Both the position numbers and the translations under genes were made by a program. DNA of 64,000 nucleotides from Rhizobium sp. Root708 (GTDB lineage: Bacteria > Pseudomonadota > Alphaproteobacteria > Rhizobiales > Rhizobiaceae), in the NCBI RefSeq assembly GCF_001429725.1, contig NZ_LMHV01000041.1, positions 248,001 to 312,000 of the forward strand, written 5' to 3'. This document shows, in pieces, positions 37,175 through 46,534 of this stretch; position 1 is the stretch's first letter; every line of letters starts with the position of its first letter. The notes under the pieces are model-generated. The model was not told the DNA's origin, made no database searches, and was given only the letters and a program-made list of their open reading frames with translations.

Positions 37175-38065
37175 ATGAAGTTGACTGAGAAATTCGGGCT
37201 GTCCGTTGCGCTTGCCACGCCGTTTGACGCCAATGGTGACATCGACGTCGACGCGATGATCGCACAGGCGAAACGAAGCCTTGCAGCAGGATGTGCGAGC
37301 GTCACGCTGTTCGGCACGACAGGCGAGGGTTGCTCCGTCGGCACGCAGGAACGGGAACGCATTCTTGCAGCCTTGATTGGTTCCGGCATCCAGCCTCGCA
37401 ACATCGTCATGGGTGTGCTGGTCGACGCTGCCGAAGACGCTGCCGCGCAAACCGGCCACGCGCTGTCGCAAGGCGTACGCAATATCCTGCTCGCGCCGCC
37501 TTCCTACTTCAAGAATGTCAGCGATGATGGACTATTCAAATGGTTCTCCGCGGTGTTCGCGATCCTCGGCGACAAGGCGCGGGACATCATCGTCTACAAT
37601 ATTCCTTCGGTAACCATGGTGCCGCTGACGGTCTCGCTGATTGCCCGCCTTCGCGACGCCTTTCCGGCTGTGGTCACCGGCGTCAAGGATTCGTCGGGCG
37701 ACTGGCCGTTCACCGAAACGCTTCTCAAGGCGCATGGCGACCTGATCATTCTGATCGGCGATGAACGGCATCTTGCGAAAGGTGTGCGGCTCGGTGGCCA
37801 GGGCGCCATATCCGGAATGGCGAACTTCCTCCCCCGCGAAGTCAAGGCGATGGCCGAAGAGGGCACGGATGACGCCCGGATCGAGGACTTCGTTCTGGAG
37901 CTTCTGAAATACCCTGTCACGGCAGCGGTCAAGGTCATGGTCGCCCGGCTTACCGGCGATGATGTTTGGCTTGCGGTTCGCCCGCCGCTCGTTTCAATAT
38001 CCGAAGGGGGACAAGAACAGCTTGCTCTTGCCTTCGATTCACTTTTCCGCTCCAAAGCAGCATAG
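37175..38065 (+). CDS. DHDPS/N-acetylneuraminate lyase/KDG aldolase family protein
   Basis: 296 residues, class I aldolase TIM barrel. Conserved: GTTGEG at 47-52, Y141 in IIVYNIPS, and the Schiff-base lysine K171 in TGVKDSSGD. The family splits or condenses pyruvate adducts; the neighbours (PfkB kinase, ABC sugar importer, GntR) suggest catabolism of a keto-deoxy sugar acid and not lysine synthesis. Start: ATG at 37175 is used, but the strong GGGAGG (37168-37173) sits better before an in-frame TTG at 37181. First gene of the plus-strand operon to 42880. Confidence 0.85.
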   Translation: MKLTEKFGLSVALATPFDANGDIDVDAMIAQAKRSLAAGCASVTLFGTTGEGCSVGTQERERILAALIGSGIQPRNIVMGVLVDAAEDAAAQTGHALSQGVRNILLAPPSYFKNVSDDGLFKWFSAVFAILGDKARDIIVYNIPSVTMVPLTVSLIARLRDAFPAVVTGVKDSSGDWPFTETLLKAHGDLIILIGDERHLAKGVRLGGQGAISGMANFLPREVKAMAEEGTDDARIEDFVLELLKYPVTAAVKVMVARLTGDDVWLAVRPPLVSISEGGQEQLALAFDSLFRSKAA

Positions 38066-38088
38066 GCGCCATGTACGAGGGGGAGCCG

Positions 38089-38748
38089 ATGGACGGAACG
38101 GACGAACAGCCGACACTGCGGGAAAAGGCGTATGAGAGCTTCACGCGCCACCTGCTGGCGCGCGACGTCCGTCCCGGTCAGTTCGTCTCCCAGCGCCGGC
38201 TTGTCGAATTGACGGGGCTGACACTTGCGGCGATCCGCGAACTCATTCCCCGGCTTGAGGCGGAAGGGTTGATCAAGACGGTCCCGCAGCGCGGTCTGCA
38301 GATTGCCCACATCGACCTGAACCTCATTCGTGAGGCCTTTCAGCTGCGCCTTTTCCTGGAGAAGGAGGCGGTGGCACTGTTCACACGCTCCGCGTCCGAC
38401 GAGGCGATCGCGAAGCTCGTAGGGCAGCATCGCGACATCACCGACGCAATTGCCAATGGTGACGCGTCGCACGAACTGGAAGTCCGCGCCCAGGTCGTCG
38501 ACTGGGGCATGCATGATGCCTTCATCGACGCGCTGGGAAACACGATCATTTCCAACGCCTATCGGGTCAACTCGATCAAGATGCGCCTGATCAGCCAGGA
38601 GCGCTTCCGCATCGATGGCCGCGTTGGTCCTGTCATGGGAGAGCACCTGAAGGTTCTGGAAGCAATCGAGCGGCGATCGGCAGAGGACGCCGTCAGCAAT
38701 CTCGCCGCGCACATCAACCACGCGAGGGATCGCGCACTGAGGATCTAG
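38089..38748 (+). CDS. GntR family transcriptional regulator (FCD type)
   Basis: 219 residues. The N-terminal winged helix has FVSQRRLVELTGLTLAAIRELIPRLEAEGLIK, and the C-terminal all-helical FCD domain has REAFQLRLFLEKEAV and HINHARDRAL with histidines that may bind metal. It probably senses the substrate or an intermediate of the operon and represses it. GAGGGGGAG precedes the ATG at 38089 by 3-4 bases; an ATG at 38071 has none. It follows the aldolase-family gene by 23 bases. Confidence 0.85.
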   Translation: MDGTDEQPTLREKAYESFTRHLLARDVRPGQFVSQRRLVELTGLTLAAIRELIPRLEAEGLIKTVPQRGLQIAHIDLNLIREAFQLRLFLEKEAVALFTRSASDEAIAKLVGQHRDITDAIANGDASHELEVRAQVVDWGMHDAFIDALGNTIISNAYRVNSIKMRLISQERFRIDGRVGPVMGEHLKVLEAIERRSAEDAVSNLAAHINHARDRALRI

Positions 38749-38758
38749 TTCATAACAA

Positions 38759-38782
38759 GCCGGCGATGAGGAGATCGCCGGC
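38759..38782 (+). terminator. Intra-operon hairpin before the binding-protein gene
   Basis: GCCGGCGAT (38759-38767) pairs with ATCGCCGGC (38774-38782) across GAGGAG. It lies 10 bases after the GntR stop and 18 bases before the binding-protein start. No T-tract follows, so it may protect or process the mRNA of the highly expressed binding protein and not end transcription. Confidence 0.4.
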
Positions 38783-38800
38783 AACAAGAGGAGGAGTTAC

Positions 38801-40132
38801 ATGCCATCATCATTTTTAAACCCGACCCGGCGCGGCTTTCTCGCCGGCAGCGCGGCACTCGGTGCCAGCACCCTCGCGGGCTTCCGCCCGGCCGCGGCTG
38901 CTGTTGACTGGAAGCGCTTTTCCGGCACGACACTGGAAGTCAACCTGGTCAAGAGCCCACGCAGCGAAACGCTGATCAAGTATCTCTCGGAATTCGAAGA
39001 CCTGACCGGCATCAAGGTCAACGCCGAGGCCACGCCCGAGCAGCAGCAACGCCAGAAGACCACGATTGAATTGGCCTCCGGCAAGCCGAGCTTCGACGTC
39101 GTGCATATGAGCTACCACGTCCAGAAGCGCCAGTTCGAAAAGGGCGGTTGGCTTGCGGATATCAGCGGTTTCCTGAAGGATCCGTCACTCACCGATCCGT
39201 CGCTGGTCGAGAGCGACTTCGCGGAAGCCGGCATGACCTTCGCAAAGGACAGCGACGGCGTCCTGCGCTCCCTGCCCTTCTCGGTCGACTACTGGATCAT
39301 CTACTGGAACAAGGCGCTCTTCGAGAAGAAGGGGCTTTCCTATCCGACCACCTTCGATGAACTGGCAAGCGCCGCCGAAGCACTGACCGATCCATCGGCC
39401 GGCACCTATGGTTTCGTTGCGCGCGGGCTGAAGAACGCCAACACGCCGGTCTGGACGACCCTGCTTCTCGGCCATGGATCGAGCCCGCTCGGACCGGACG
39501 GCAAGCTGCGCACGAACTCCGAGGAGGCGATCGAGGCCGCCAAGCTTTACCAGCGCCTGATGACCAAGGCCGCACCTCCCGGCGTATCCGGCTTCAACTG
39601 GGCCGAAGCCCAGTCCGCCTTCCTGCAGGGCAAGATCGGCATGTGGCTCGATGGCGTCGGCTTCGCACCGCCGATCGAAAACCCCGAGAAGTCCCGCGTC
39701 GTTGGCCAGGTTGGCTACGGCGTCATGCCGAAGGGGCCGAAGGCTCAGGCCGCCGCGACCACGGGAGACGGTCTCGGCGTGGTCGCCGCCAGCCAGAAAA
39801 AGGAAGCAGCCTATCTCTTCTGCCAGTGGGCCATTTCCCACGATATGGGTGCGCGTCTCTTGCAGGCGGGCGCTGGCGTTCCTTTCCGGCAGTCCATTCT
39901 GGAAGACGCCAAAGTACGCGAAGGCGTCAAGATGCCTTCGACCTGGCTCGATGCCGTTGCCGGTTCGGCCAAGGTATCGCAACTGGCACTGCCCGTTATC
40001 ATCCCGGTCACGGAGTTCCGTGACATCTACGGCGTCGGCCTGACCAACATGATCGGCGGCGCCGACCCTGCGGCGGAGCTGAAGAATGCCACGGCTCAGT
40101 TCGAGCCGGTTCTGGCGCGAAGCGAGGGATAA
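38801..40132 (+). CDS. ABC transporter sugar-binding protein (Tat-exported)
   Basis: 443 residues of the family 1 carbohydrate-binding type. The N-terminus TRRGFLAGSAALGAS is a twin-arginine signal with cleavage near AAA-AVD. Body motifs include FSVDYWIIYWNKALFEKKGL and FLQGKIGMWLDGVG. It delivers a sugar or sugar acid to the permeases at 40132 and 41067. Gene order matches substrate binding, two permeases, kinase. GAGGAGG precedes the start; the stop and the next ATG overlap (TAATG). Confidence 0.88.
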   Translation: MPSSFLNPTRRGFLAGSAALGASTLAGFRPAAAAVDWKRFSGTTLEVNLVKSPRSETLIKYLSEFEDLTGIKVNAEATPEQQQRQKTTIELASGKPSFDVVHMSYHVQKRQFEKGGWLADISGFLKDPSLTDPSLVESDFAEAGMTFAKDSDGVLRSLPFSVDYWIIYWNKALFEKKGLSYPTTFDELASAAEALTDPSAGTYGFVARGLKNANTPVWTTLLLGHGSSPLGPDGKLRTNSEEAIEAAKLYQRLMTKAAPPGVSGFNWAEAQSAFLQGKIGMWLDGVGFAPPIENPEKSRVVGQVGYGVMPKGPKAQAAATTGDGLGVVAASQKKEAAYLFCQWAISHDMGARLLQAGAGVPFRQSILEDAKVREGVKMPSTWLDAVAGSAKVSQLALPVIIPVTEFRDIYGVGLTNMIGGADPAAELKNATAQFEPVLARSEG

Positions 40133-41070
40133 TGGCATCGGTGGGCATGGAAACCACAGCCGCGGTCAAGGCCGCGGCGAAACAGCGGAGCAAACCGGGC
40201 CGGTTTGCTCCCAACTATTGGCCTTTCGTCATTCCCGCTCTGGTCGTCGTGGCGGCTGTGATCGTCTTTCCCTGGGTCTTCACCCTCTGGATGAGCGTCA
40301 ACAGCTGGACACTGGGCCAGGCTCAGGTCTTCGCCGGGTTGGACAACTATCTCCGCTTGGCGGTTGACCTGCGTTTCTGGGAATCGCTGTGGCATACCGT
40401 GCTCTATACGACGCTGTCGGTCGTTGCTCCCCTGTTTCTGGGAACACTGGCTGCGCTCATCTTCGACGCGCAATTTCCGCTGCGCGGTGTTCTGCGAGGC
40501 ATATTCGTGATGCCGATGATGGCGACCCCGGTCGCCATCGCCCTCGTCTGGACGATGATGTTTCACCCGCAACTCGGCGTGCTGAATTACCTGCTGTCCT
40601 TCATAGGCATCGGGCCACAGGAATGGATCTACAACCAGATGAGCGTCATTCCCTCGCTGGTGCTCGTGGAAACCTGGCAATGGACGCCGCTTGTGATGCT
40701 GATCGTGCTGGGCGGACTGGCTGCAGTGCCGCGTGAGCCGTATGAAAGCGCGGAAATCGACGGCGCGAACGTCTGGCAGAAATTCCGCTACCTCACATTG
40801 CCGATGATCGCACCATTCCTGATGATCGCGGTCATCATCCGCAGCATCGATGCCGTCAAGAGTTTCGACATCATCTACGCGATGACACAAGGCGGCCCAG
40901 GCACTGCCTCGGAGACCATCAATATCTATCTCTACAATACGGCCTTTTCCTACTACGACATCGGATATGGCTCGGCGATGGCCGTCATATTCTTCGTGCT
41001 GATCGTCGTGCTCTCTTTCATTCTGTTGAAGGTCAAACAGCGCGCCAACTGGTCCGACGGAGAGGCATGA
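40132..41070 (+). CDS. ABC sugar transporter permease (MalF type)
   Basis: 312 residues with about six membrane helices (FVIPALVVVAAVIVFPWVF, the first) and the cytoplasmic EAA loop in EPYESAEIDGANVWQKFRYLTLPMI, which contacts the ATPase. The start overlaps the previous stop by one base and the stop overlaps the next start. Forms the channel with the protein at 41067. No ATP-binding gene is in this operon, so an ATPase must be shared; the UgpC/MsmX-type ATPase at 47859 is a candidate. Confidence 0.88.
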   Translation: MASVGMETTAAVKAAAKQRSKPGRFAPNYWPFVIPALVVVAAVIVFPWVFTLWMSVNSWTLGQAQVFAGLDNYLRLAVDLRFWESLWHTVLYTTLSVVAPLFLGTLAALIFDAQFPLRGVLRGIFVMPMMATPVAIALVWTMMFHPQLGVLNYLLSFIGIGPQEWIYNQMSVIPSLVLVETWQWTPLVMLIVLGGLAAVPREPYESAEIDGANVWQKFRYLTLPMIAPFLMIAVIIRSIDAVKSFDIIYAMTQGGPGTASETINIYLYNTAFSYYDIGYGSAMAVIFFVLIVVLSFILLKVKQRANWSDGEA

Positions 41071-41888
41071 TAATGAAGCGCAAGGCACTCGATCGGCTTG
41101 GACTTTTGTTCGTGGCCCTGGTGATGGTCTCGCCGGTGATCCTGTTCTTCCTCTGGATGATCTCGCTGTCTCTCAAATACGAGATCGACAACGGCGCCTA
41201 TCCGCCGATCTTCATCCCCGAACGCTTCGCATGGTCGAACTACTTGAAGGTTTTCGAAGAAAACAACTTCTTCCTCTATCTCTGGAACTCGGTGCTGGTG
41301 ACGGGTGCTGCAACGCTGCTAGCACTCCTGATCGGCGTTCCGGCCGGCTACGGCATAGCCCGCCTGAAGGCTGAGAAATCGGCGGTCATCATCATGATCG
41401 CCCGGATGACGCCCGGCCTCTCCTTCCTGATACCGCTGTTCCTTCTCTTCCAATGGCTGAATCTGCTTGGCACGCTTTGGCCCCAGATCATTATCCACCT
41501 CGTCGTCACCGTCCCGATCGTCGTCTGGATCATGATCGGCTATTTCGAAACAACGCCGATGGAACTGGAAGAGGCCGCAAGCATCGATGGGGCGACGCCG
41601 TGGCAAGTCTTCCGGCTGGTCGCGCTGCCGATCGCGCGGCCAGGCATCGTCGTCGCCTTCATCCTATCGGTGATCTTTTCCTGGAACAACTTCGTCTTCG
41701 GCATCGTGCTTGCAAGCCGTGAGACGCGCACTCTGCCGGTCGCGGTCTACAACATGCTTTCGTTCGAACAGGTTAGCTGGGGGCCGCTGGCCGCAGCCGC
41801 CCTCATCGTGACGCTGCCGGTGCTGATCCTGACGGTCTTCGCACAGCGGCAGATCGTCGCCGGTCTTACCGCAGGTGCCGTGAAGTGA
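41067..41888 (+). CDS. ABC sugar transporter permease (MalG type)
   Basis: 273 residues, about six membrane helices and an EAA loop (MELEEAASIDGATPWQVFRLVALPIARPG). It begins at ATG 41067 overlapping the upstream stop (ATGATA) and ends in the GTGA overlap with the kinase gene, so all four genes are translationally coupled. It is the partner of the permease at 40132. Confidence 0.88.
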   Translation: MIMKRKALDRLGLLFVALVMVSPVILFFLWMISLSLKYEIDNGAYPPIFIPERFAWSNYLKVFEENNFFLYLWNSVLVTGAATLLALLIGVPAGYGIARLKAEKSAVIIMIARMTPGLSFLIPLFLLFQWLNLLGTLWPQIIIHLVVTVPIVVWIMIGYFETTPMELEEAASIDGATPWQVFRLVALPIARPGIVVAFILSVIFSWNNFVFGIVLASRETRTLPVAVYNMLSFEQVSWGPLAAAALIVTLPVLILTVFAQRQIVAGLTAGAVK

Positions 41889-42880
41889 CGAAGGCTGTTG
41901 ACGCTCAGCCCGAGCCGGTGCGGCATGTCCTGTGCGTCGGTGCTGCCGTCCTTGATACGCTCTTCAGGGTCCGCACCATGCCCACCGGGCAGGGCAAGGT
42001 CCTGCCCTACGAGATGCTGCAGATTGCCGAAGGCATGGCCTCCAGCGCTGCCTTTGCCGTTGCAAGGCTTGGCGGCAAGGCAACCCTCTGGGGCGCTGTC
42101 GGAAACGATGATACCGGCGCGCGGATCGTCAGCGACCTTCAGGCAAGCGGTGTGAACACCAGCCAGATGCGACGTGTCGATGGCGCCCGTTCGGCTCTGT
42201 CCACAATTCTGATCGATGATGACGGAGAGCGCCTGATCGTGCCCTTCTACGATCCGCGCCTGCATGACGTCGTTCCCTTCGTCAGCCCCGAGGATCTTGC
42301 CGACTTCGATGCGGTGCTCGTCGATGTTCGTTGGCCAGATCTGGCGCTTCAGACCTTGCGTGCGGCACAAGAGGCCGGAATTCCCTCTATCCTCGATGGC
42401 GATGTAGCGCCTGACGGCATCATTGAGATGCTGGCGCCGTCGGCGACCCACATCGTCTTCTCCCAGCCGGCCGCCGAACGTGTTTCGGGACTGAACGATC
42501 CGCTTGCTATCCTTACCGCTCTCAAGGAACGGTTCAGCCAGGCCTTCATCAGCGTCACGATGGGCGAGAAGGGCTGCTATTGGTTTGATGAAGAAAGAGG
42601 CTTCGTCCGGCATCTTGAGGCTCCGCGGATCAAGGCCATCGATACGCTGGCCGCCGGAGATATTTTTCACGGAACCTTCGCGCTGACCCTGGCGGAAAGA
42701 ATGCCGATGGAAGACATCATGCGTCTGTCTTCCATGGCGGCGGCCATCAAATGTCAGAAATTTGGAGGCCGGATAGGAGCGCCGACGCGCCCGGAACTGT
42801 ACGCCGCGCTCGCGGACTGGCAGCCGGCTGCGGTCGACATGCCCTTGCGAAACTCGCCCGACGCCGAGATCAGCGCCTGA
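41885..42880 (+). CDS. PfkB family carbohydrate kinase
   Basis: 331 residues, ribokinase fold. N-terminal LCVGAAVLDTLF and GKATLWGAVGNDDTGARI, and the C-terminal catalytic motif D253-TLAAG-D259 with D259 as base. GTG start at 41885 overlaps the permease stop. It phosphorylates an incoming sugar or sugar acid. Together with the aldolase-family enzyme at 37175 this resembles 2-keto-3-deoxy sugar-acid catabolism (kinase, then aldolase), but the substrate cannot be read from the sequence. Confidence 0.88.
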   Translation: MTKAVDAQPEPVRHVLCVGAAVLDTLFRVRTMPTGQGKVLPYEMLQIAEGMASSAAFAVARLGGKATLWGAVGNDDTGARIVSDLQASGVNTSQMRRVDGARSALSTILIDDDGERLIVPFYDPRLHDVVPFVSPEDLADFDAVLVDVRWPDLALQTLRAAQEAGIPSILDGDVAPDGIIEMLAPSATHIVFSQPAAERVSGLNDPLAILTALKERFSQAFISVTMGEKGCYWFDEERGFVRHLEAPRIKAIDTLAAGDIFHGTFALTLAERMPMEDIMRLSSMAAAIKCQKFGGRIGAPTRPELYAALADWQPAAVDMPLRNSPDAEISA

Positions 42881-42907
42881 CGCTCTACTTAACTCTTGAG
42901 AAAGCGT

Positions 42908-42937
42908 CAGGCCGGAGCTGGATGGAACTCCGGCCTG
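42908..42937. terminator. Hairpin between the convergent kinase and DegP-like genes
   Basis: CAGGCCGGAG (42908-42917) pairs perfectly with CTCCGGCCTG (42928-42937), 10-bp stem and 10-base loop, 28 bases after the kinase stop and 17 bases before the DegP stop. It lacks a T-run, so it may act as a weak bidirectional terminator or as an mRNA end stabiliser. Confidence 0.6.
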
Positions 42938-42953
42938 CGATGCGGTCTGCCTC

Positions 42954-44441
42954 TCAGGCGGACTTGAAAGGCACTGCCACGAAGGTCTGAGCCCCGCTGC
43001 GTTCGATCAGCAGAAGAACCGACTTGTGACCGGCTTTGGCGGCTTCCGCGACCGCATGCTTGACATCACGGGCGCCGCCGACCGGCTTGTCGTTTACGGC
43101 GACGATAACGTCGCCCGCCTGGACGCCTGCCGCCGCGGCAGGCTTGTCGGGGTTGACACTCGCGACGAGGGCTCCGGCCGAACCTTTCGGCAGATTAAGC
43201 TCCTGCCGGGCGTCCGGCGTCAGGTTCGCAAGGCCGATACCGATCGTCGGTCCAGCATTGGCCTCTGGCTTAGTATCTGCTGCAGCCTGCTGTTCGCCGT
43301 CATCGTTGCCGGCAATCGTCACGCTCACATCCGTCGTCTTGCCATCGCGCCAGACGCTCAGTGTTCTCTGGTCACCAGGCGCAAGATCGGCGACCAGGCG
43401 CGACAGGTCCTTGGGAGTCCTGACTTCGCTGCCGCCGACGGCGGTGACAATGTCGCCGGGCTTTACACCGGCCTGCGCGGCGGGGGCGTCATCGCTGACG
43501 GCAGCCACGAGCGCTCCTTGCGCCTTTGACAAGCCGACCGCATCGGCAACATCCTGGGTGACCGGCTGGATCTGCACACCGAGATAGCCGTGCTCGATGG
43601 AGCCGCTCTTCTGCAGTTTCGCGACGATAGCCTTGGCCTCGTCGGAAGGAATTGCGAAGCCGACGCCGACACTGCCACCGTTCGGCGAATAGATCGCCGT
43701 ATTAATGCCGACGACATTGCCGGTGCTATCGACAAGCGGTCCGCCCGAATTGCCGTGATTGATCGGCGCATCGATCTGGATGAAGTCGTCATACGGTCCG
43801 CTGTGGAGATCGCGACCGCGAGCCGAGACGATACCGGCCGTGACGGTCGTGCCAATGCCGAACGGATTGCCGATCGCCAAGATCTGATCTCCAAGCTTGA
43901 GCTTGTTTGAATCGCCCCAGGCGATCGTTGCAAGCGGCTTGGGTGCGTCGATCTTGAGTACGGCCAAGTCAGACTTGGCGTCGCTCCCAAGCAGCTTTGC
44001 CGGCAACTCCGTGCCATCGTCGAGCGTAACCTTGATAGTCACGGCATGGTCGATGACGTGGTTGTTGGTGACGATCACACCATCCGGGCTGATGATGAAA
44101 CCGGAGCCGAGCGCCATGGCACGTTGTCCCTCACTGTGAGGCGCCGCCTTTGGCGTCGGAATGCCCTGCTGTTCGAAGAACTGCCGGAACTCGTCGTCGG
44201 GCGCGGCCTGCTGCTGGTCATCGCTGACATCAGCCTTCATGGTGGTGGTCACGGTCACGACCGCGGGCTTGTCGGCATCGACCACCGAGGCGAAGGATCC
44301 GCCGTTGGCAGCAGGGCTGGCGACAGCCGCCGGAGCGGCATTCGCGCTGATATCGAAGGCGAACGGCAAGGCGGCTGCGCCTGCCACGATTGCGGCACCG
44401 ACCAGGGCCGCGGTGCGGTGCTTCAGGAGAATTCTGGGCAT
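42954..44441 (-). CDS. DegP/HtrA-type serine protease with two PDZ domains
   Basis: 495 residues from ATG 44441, with AAGGGA about 9 bases upstream (a TTG at 44459 is an alternative). Signal peptide near 1-37 (cleavage around ANA-APA). Trypsin-like domain with catalytic triad H128 (NNHVID), D158 (KSDLAVL) and S232 (GNSGGPL), followed by two PDZ domains (about 270-360 and 405-490). It degrades misfolded proteins in the periplasm. Length and domains match the Do family. Confidence 0.93.
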   Translation of the reverse strand: MPRILLKHRTAALVGAAIVAGAAALPFAFDISANAAPAAVASPAANGGSFASVVDADKPAVVTVTTTMKADVSDDQQQAAPDDEFRQFFEQQGIPTPKAAPHSEGQRAMALGSGFIISPDGVIVTNNHVIDHAVTIKVTLDDGTELPAKLLGSDAKSDLAVLKIDAPKPLATIAWGDSNKLKLGDQILAIGNPFGIGTTVTAGIVSARGRDLHSGPYDDFIQIDAPINHGNSGGPLVDSTGNVVGINTAIYSPNGGSVGVGFAIPSDEAKAIVAKLQKSGSIEHGYLGVQIQPVTQDVADAVGLSKAQGALVAAVSDDAPAAQAGVKPGDIVTAVGGSEVRTPKDLSRLVADLAPGDQRTLSVWRDGKTTDVSVTIAGNDDGEQQAAADTKPEANAGPTIGIGLANLTPDARQELNLPKGSAGALVASVNPDKPAAAAGVQAGDVIVAVNDKPVGGARDVKHAVAEAAKAGHKSVLLLIERSGAQTFVAVPFKSA

Positions 44442-44808
44442 GGCAAAATATCCCTTCAAACGTGGGGTTACGGCGTCTTCTTCCTGCTCGGGAATGGGCG
44501 TCGGGGCTCTTGGACGCTAACTTGAACAGAACCGCCTGAGGTAATTCCAGGACCTACTCTTACCGGCTCAAAGCATCAGCGTTGAAATTTATATGCGCCC
44601 GCCAACGCTCCTTTACAAATTAAATGTTGATTACCGTTTCATTGCAAAGCCGTAAGCATTACAATAATTTAATACTTAAAACACACGACTTCAGCGCGAT
44701 GCGTCGGCGAAGCCGCGGCTGCCTGCAGCCAGCCCAAATCCGCACGAAAATGAAACCTTATCCGAGCTGCATCGTTGCCATTCTATCCAAAGCAGAAGGA
44801 GAATATCG
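44442..44808. other. Intergenic region between DegP-like and CsbD genes
   Basis: 367 bases without a convincing gene. It holds the divergent promoters of the DegP-like protease (minus) and the CsbD-family gene (plus). The AT-rich part (44600-44690) is the likely promoter area. No specific heat-shock or RpoE-type motif was recognised. Confidence 0.45.
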
Positions 44809-45015
44809 ATGGATTGGAATCGCGTCGAAGGAAACTGGAAGCAGATGAAGGGCAAGGTTAAGGAACAGTGGGGCAAGCTCACAGACGACGACCTTGATCA
44901 GATTGCCGGCAAGCGCGAACAGCTGGAAGGCAAATTGCAGGAACGTTACGGCCTCGCCAAAGATCGCGCGAAGAACGACATCGACAGCTGGTACGACAAC
45001 CAGACTTGGCACTAG
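44809..45015 (+). CDS. CsbD family stress protein
   Basis: 68 residues: MDWNRVEGNWKQMKGKVKEQWGKL and a following D/E-rich helix are the CsbD signature, with a C-terminal W found in many members. AAGGAG precedes the ATG by 7 bases. CsbD proteins are small, abundant, general-stress cytoplasmic proteins of unknown mechanism. It is followed by a strong terminator, so it forms a single-gene unit. Confidence 0.92.
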   Translation: MDWNRVEGNWKQMKGKVKEQWGKLTDDDLDQIAGKREQLEGKLQERYGLAKDRAKNDIDSWYDNQTWH

Positions 45016-45043
45016 GATCGCCTGGACGCCAAAGGTTTTAGAG

Positions 45044-45070
45044 CCCGCCGGCTAGCCGGCGGGTTTATTT
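45044..45070. terminator. Rho-independent terminator after the CsbD-family gene
   Basis: CCCGCCGGC (45044-45052), TA, GCCGGCGGG (45055-45063), a perfect 9-bp stem, followed by TTTATTT from 45064. It terminates the CsbD gene on the plus strand. It also sits directly past the SulP stop at 45071, so it may end that minus-strand transcript as well. Confidence 0.85.
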
Positions 45071-46534
45071 CTATACTTCTTTTAGCGGCGTCGATCCGAG
45101 GCTCCCGATCAACGTCGCACTGGCATCGTTCAAACCGACAACAACGACCGAGGCGTGGTGCTTGCGGAAGCGCTCGACGACCTTTTCCAGGGCGGCGACC
45201 GCCGTAATATCCCAGAAATGAGCCTGAGAAACGTCGATCACAACGGCATCTTCCGCCGCGCCCTGTATGTCAAAAGCATCAACGAACATGTCGGCGGATG
45301 CAAAGAACACCTGGCCCGATACGCGATAGGTCAGCTTGCCCGTTTCCGGATCGGCTTCGGACTTGACCTGAAGGAGCCGCGCGACCTTGAAGGTGAAGAA
45401 TACGCCGCTGAGGAGAACGCCCACTGTGACGCCGAGTGCCAGGTTGGCACTCAATACGGTCACGATCACCGTCGAGAACATCACCATGCTCGAGGTCTTC
45501 GGATGAACGATCAGCGTTCGCACGGAGGCCCAGTCGAAGGTATCGATGGACACCGTCACCATGATCGCAACGAGCGCGGCAACCGGCACCTGGGAAACCC
45601 AGGGCTTCAACAGCACCATCAGGATCAACAGGAAGGCACCGGCAAAGAGCGTCGATAGCCGACCGCGGCCACCATATTTCACATTGCTGACCGTCTGCCC
45701 GATCATTCCGCAGCCGGCGATACCGCCAAAGAGGCTGGCCGCGGCATTCGCCATTCCAAGACCCAGGCATTCCCGATTCTTGGAGCTCGGCGTACCCGTC
45801 AGATCGTCAACGACGCTAGCCGTCATCAGCGATTCCAGCAGCCCCACCATGGCTATCGCCAGGGCGGGCGGCGCAATGATCGACAGTGTTTCCCAGGTCA
45901 ACGGCACCGTTAGCCAGGAGAACGTGGGAAGGGAATCCGGAAGCTTGCCGAGGTCGGCAACGGTCGGTATCGGCAGCTTCAAATAGACCGATGCCAGCGT
46001 CAGGACGAGAATACAGATCAACGGCGAAGGGATTGCGGTCGAAATTCGCGGAACCAGATAGATGATCGCAAGCCCTGCCGCCAGCATGGCGTAGGCAGTC
46101 CAGCCGCCACCGAGAATATGCGGCAGCTGCGCCGAGAAGATGAGGATCGCCAGCGCGTTTACGAAACCGGTGCGGACCGACTTGGAGACGAACCGCATGA
46201 GGGCCCCAAGCCGAAGCAAGCCGAAAGCAATCTGGAATACGCCCGCGAGCAATCCAGCCGCGAGCAGATAGGGAAGCCCATGCGAATGGACGAGCGGCGC
46301 GGCGACGAGTGCCACCGATCCCGCTGCAGCCGACACCATGGCTGGCCTGCCGCCGGTGAAGGCGATGACGATTCCGATGACGAAGGAGGCGAAAAGACCG
46401 ACCTCCGGATCGACGCCGGCGACGAAGGCAAAGGCAATGACCTCGGGGATCAATGCGAAGGTCGCGACGGCCCCGGCTAGAATTTCGCGCGCCGGATTGG
46501 CGCCCCAATCTCGACGAATGGCTGATAATGGCAT
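45071..46534 (-). CDS. SulP family anion transporter with STAS domain
   Basis: 487 residues. Membrane domain of about 10-12 helices beginning EILAGAVATFALIPEVIAFA, with the conserved block GGIAGCGMIGQTVSN, and a C-terminal STAS domain (VVIDVSQAHFWDITAVAALEKV, about 405-480). SulP proteins move sulfate, bicarbonate or other anions across the inner membrane. The substrate cannot be assigned. Single-gene unit; its stop abuts the bidirectional terminator at 45044-45070. Confidence 0.9.
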   Translation of the reverse strand: MPLSAIRRDWGANPAREILAGAVATFALIPEVIAFAFVAGVDPEVGLFASFVIGIVIAFTGGRPAMVSAAAGSVALVAAPLVHSHGLPYLLAAGLLAGVFQIAFGLLRLGALMRFVSKSVRTGFVNALAILIFSAQLPHILGGGWTAYAMLAAGLAIIYLVPRISTAIPSPLICILVLTLASVYLKLPIPTVADLGKLPDSLPTFSWLTVPLTWETLSIIAPPALAIAMVGLLESLMTASVVDDLTGTPSSKNRECLGLGMANAAASLFGGIAGCGMIGQTVSNVKYGGRGRLSTLFAGAFLLILMVLLKPWVSQVPVAALVAIMVTVSIDTFDWASVRTLIVHPKTSSMVMFSTVIVTVLSANLALGVTVGVLLSGVFFTFKVARLLQVKSEADPETGKLTYRVSGQVFFASADMFVDAFDIQGAAEDAVVIDVSQAHFWDITAVAALEKVVERFRKHHASVVVVGLNDASATLIGSLGSTPLKEV

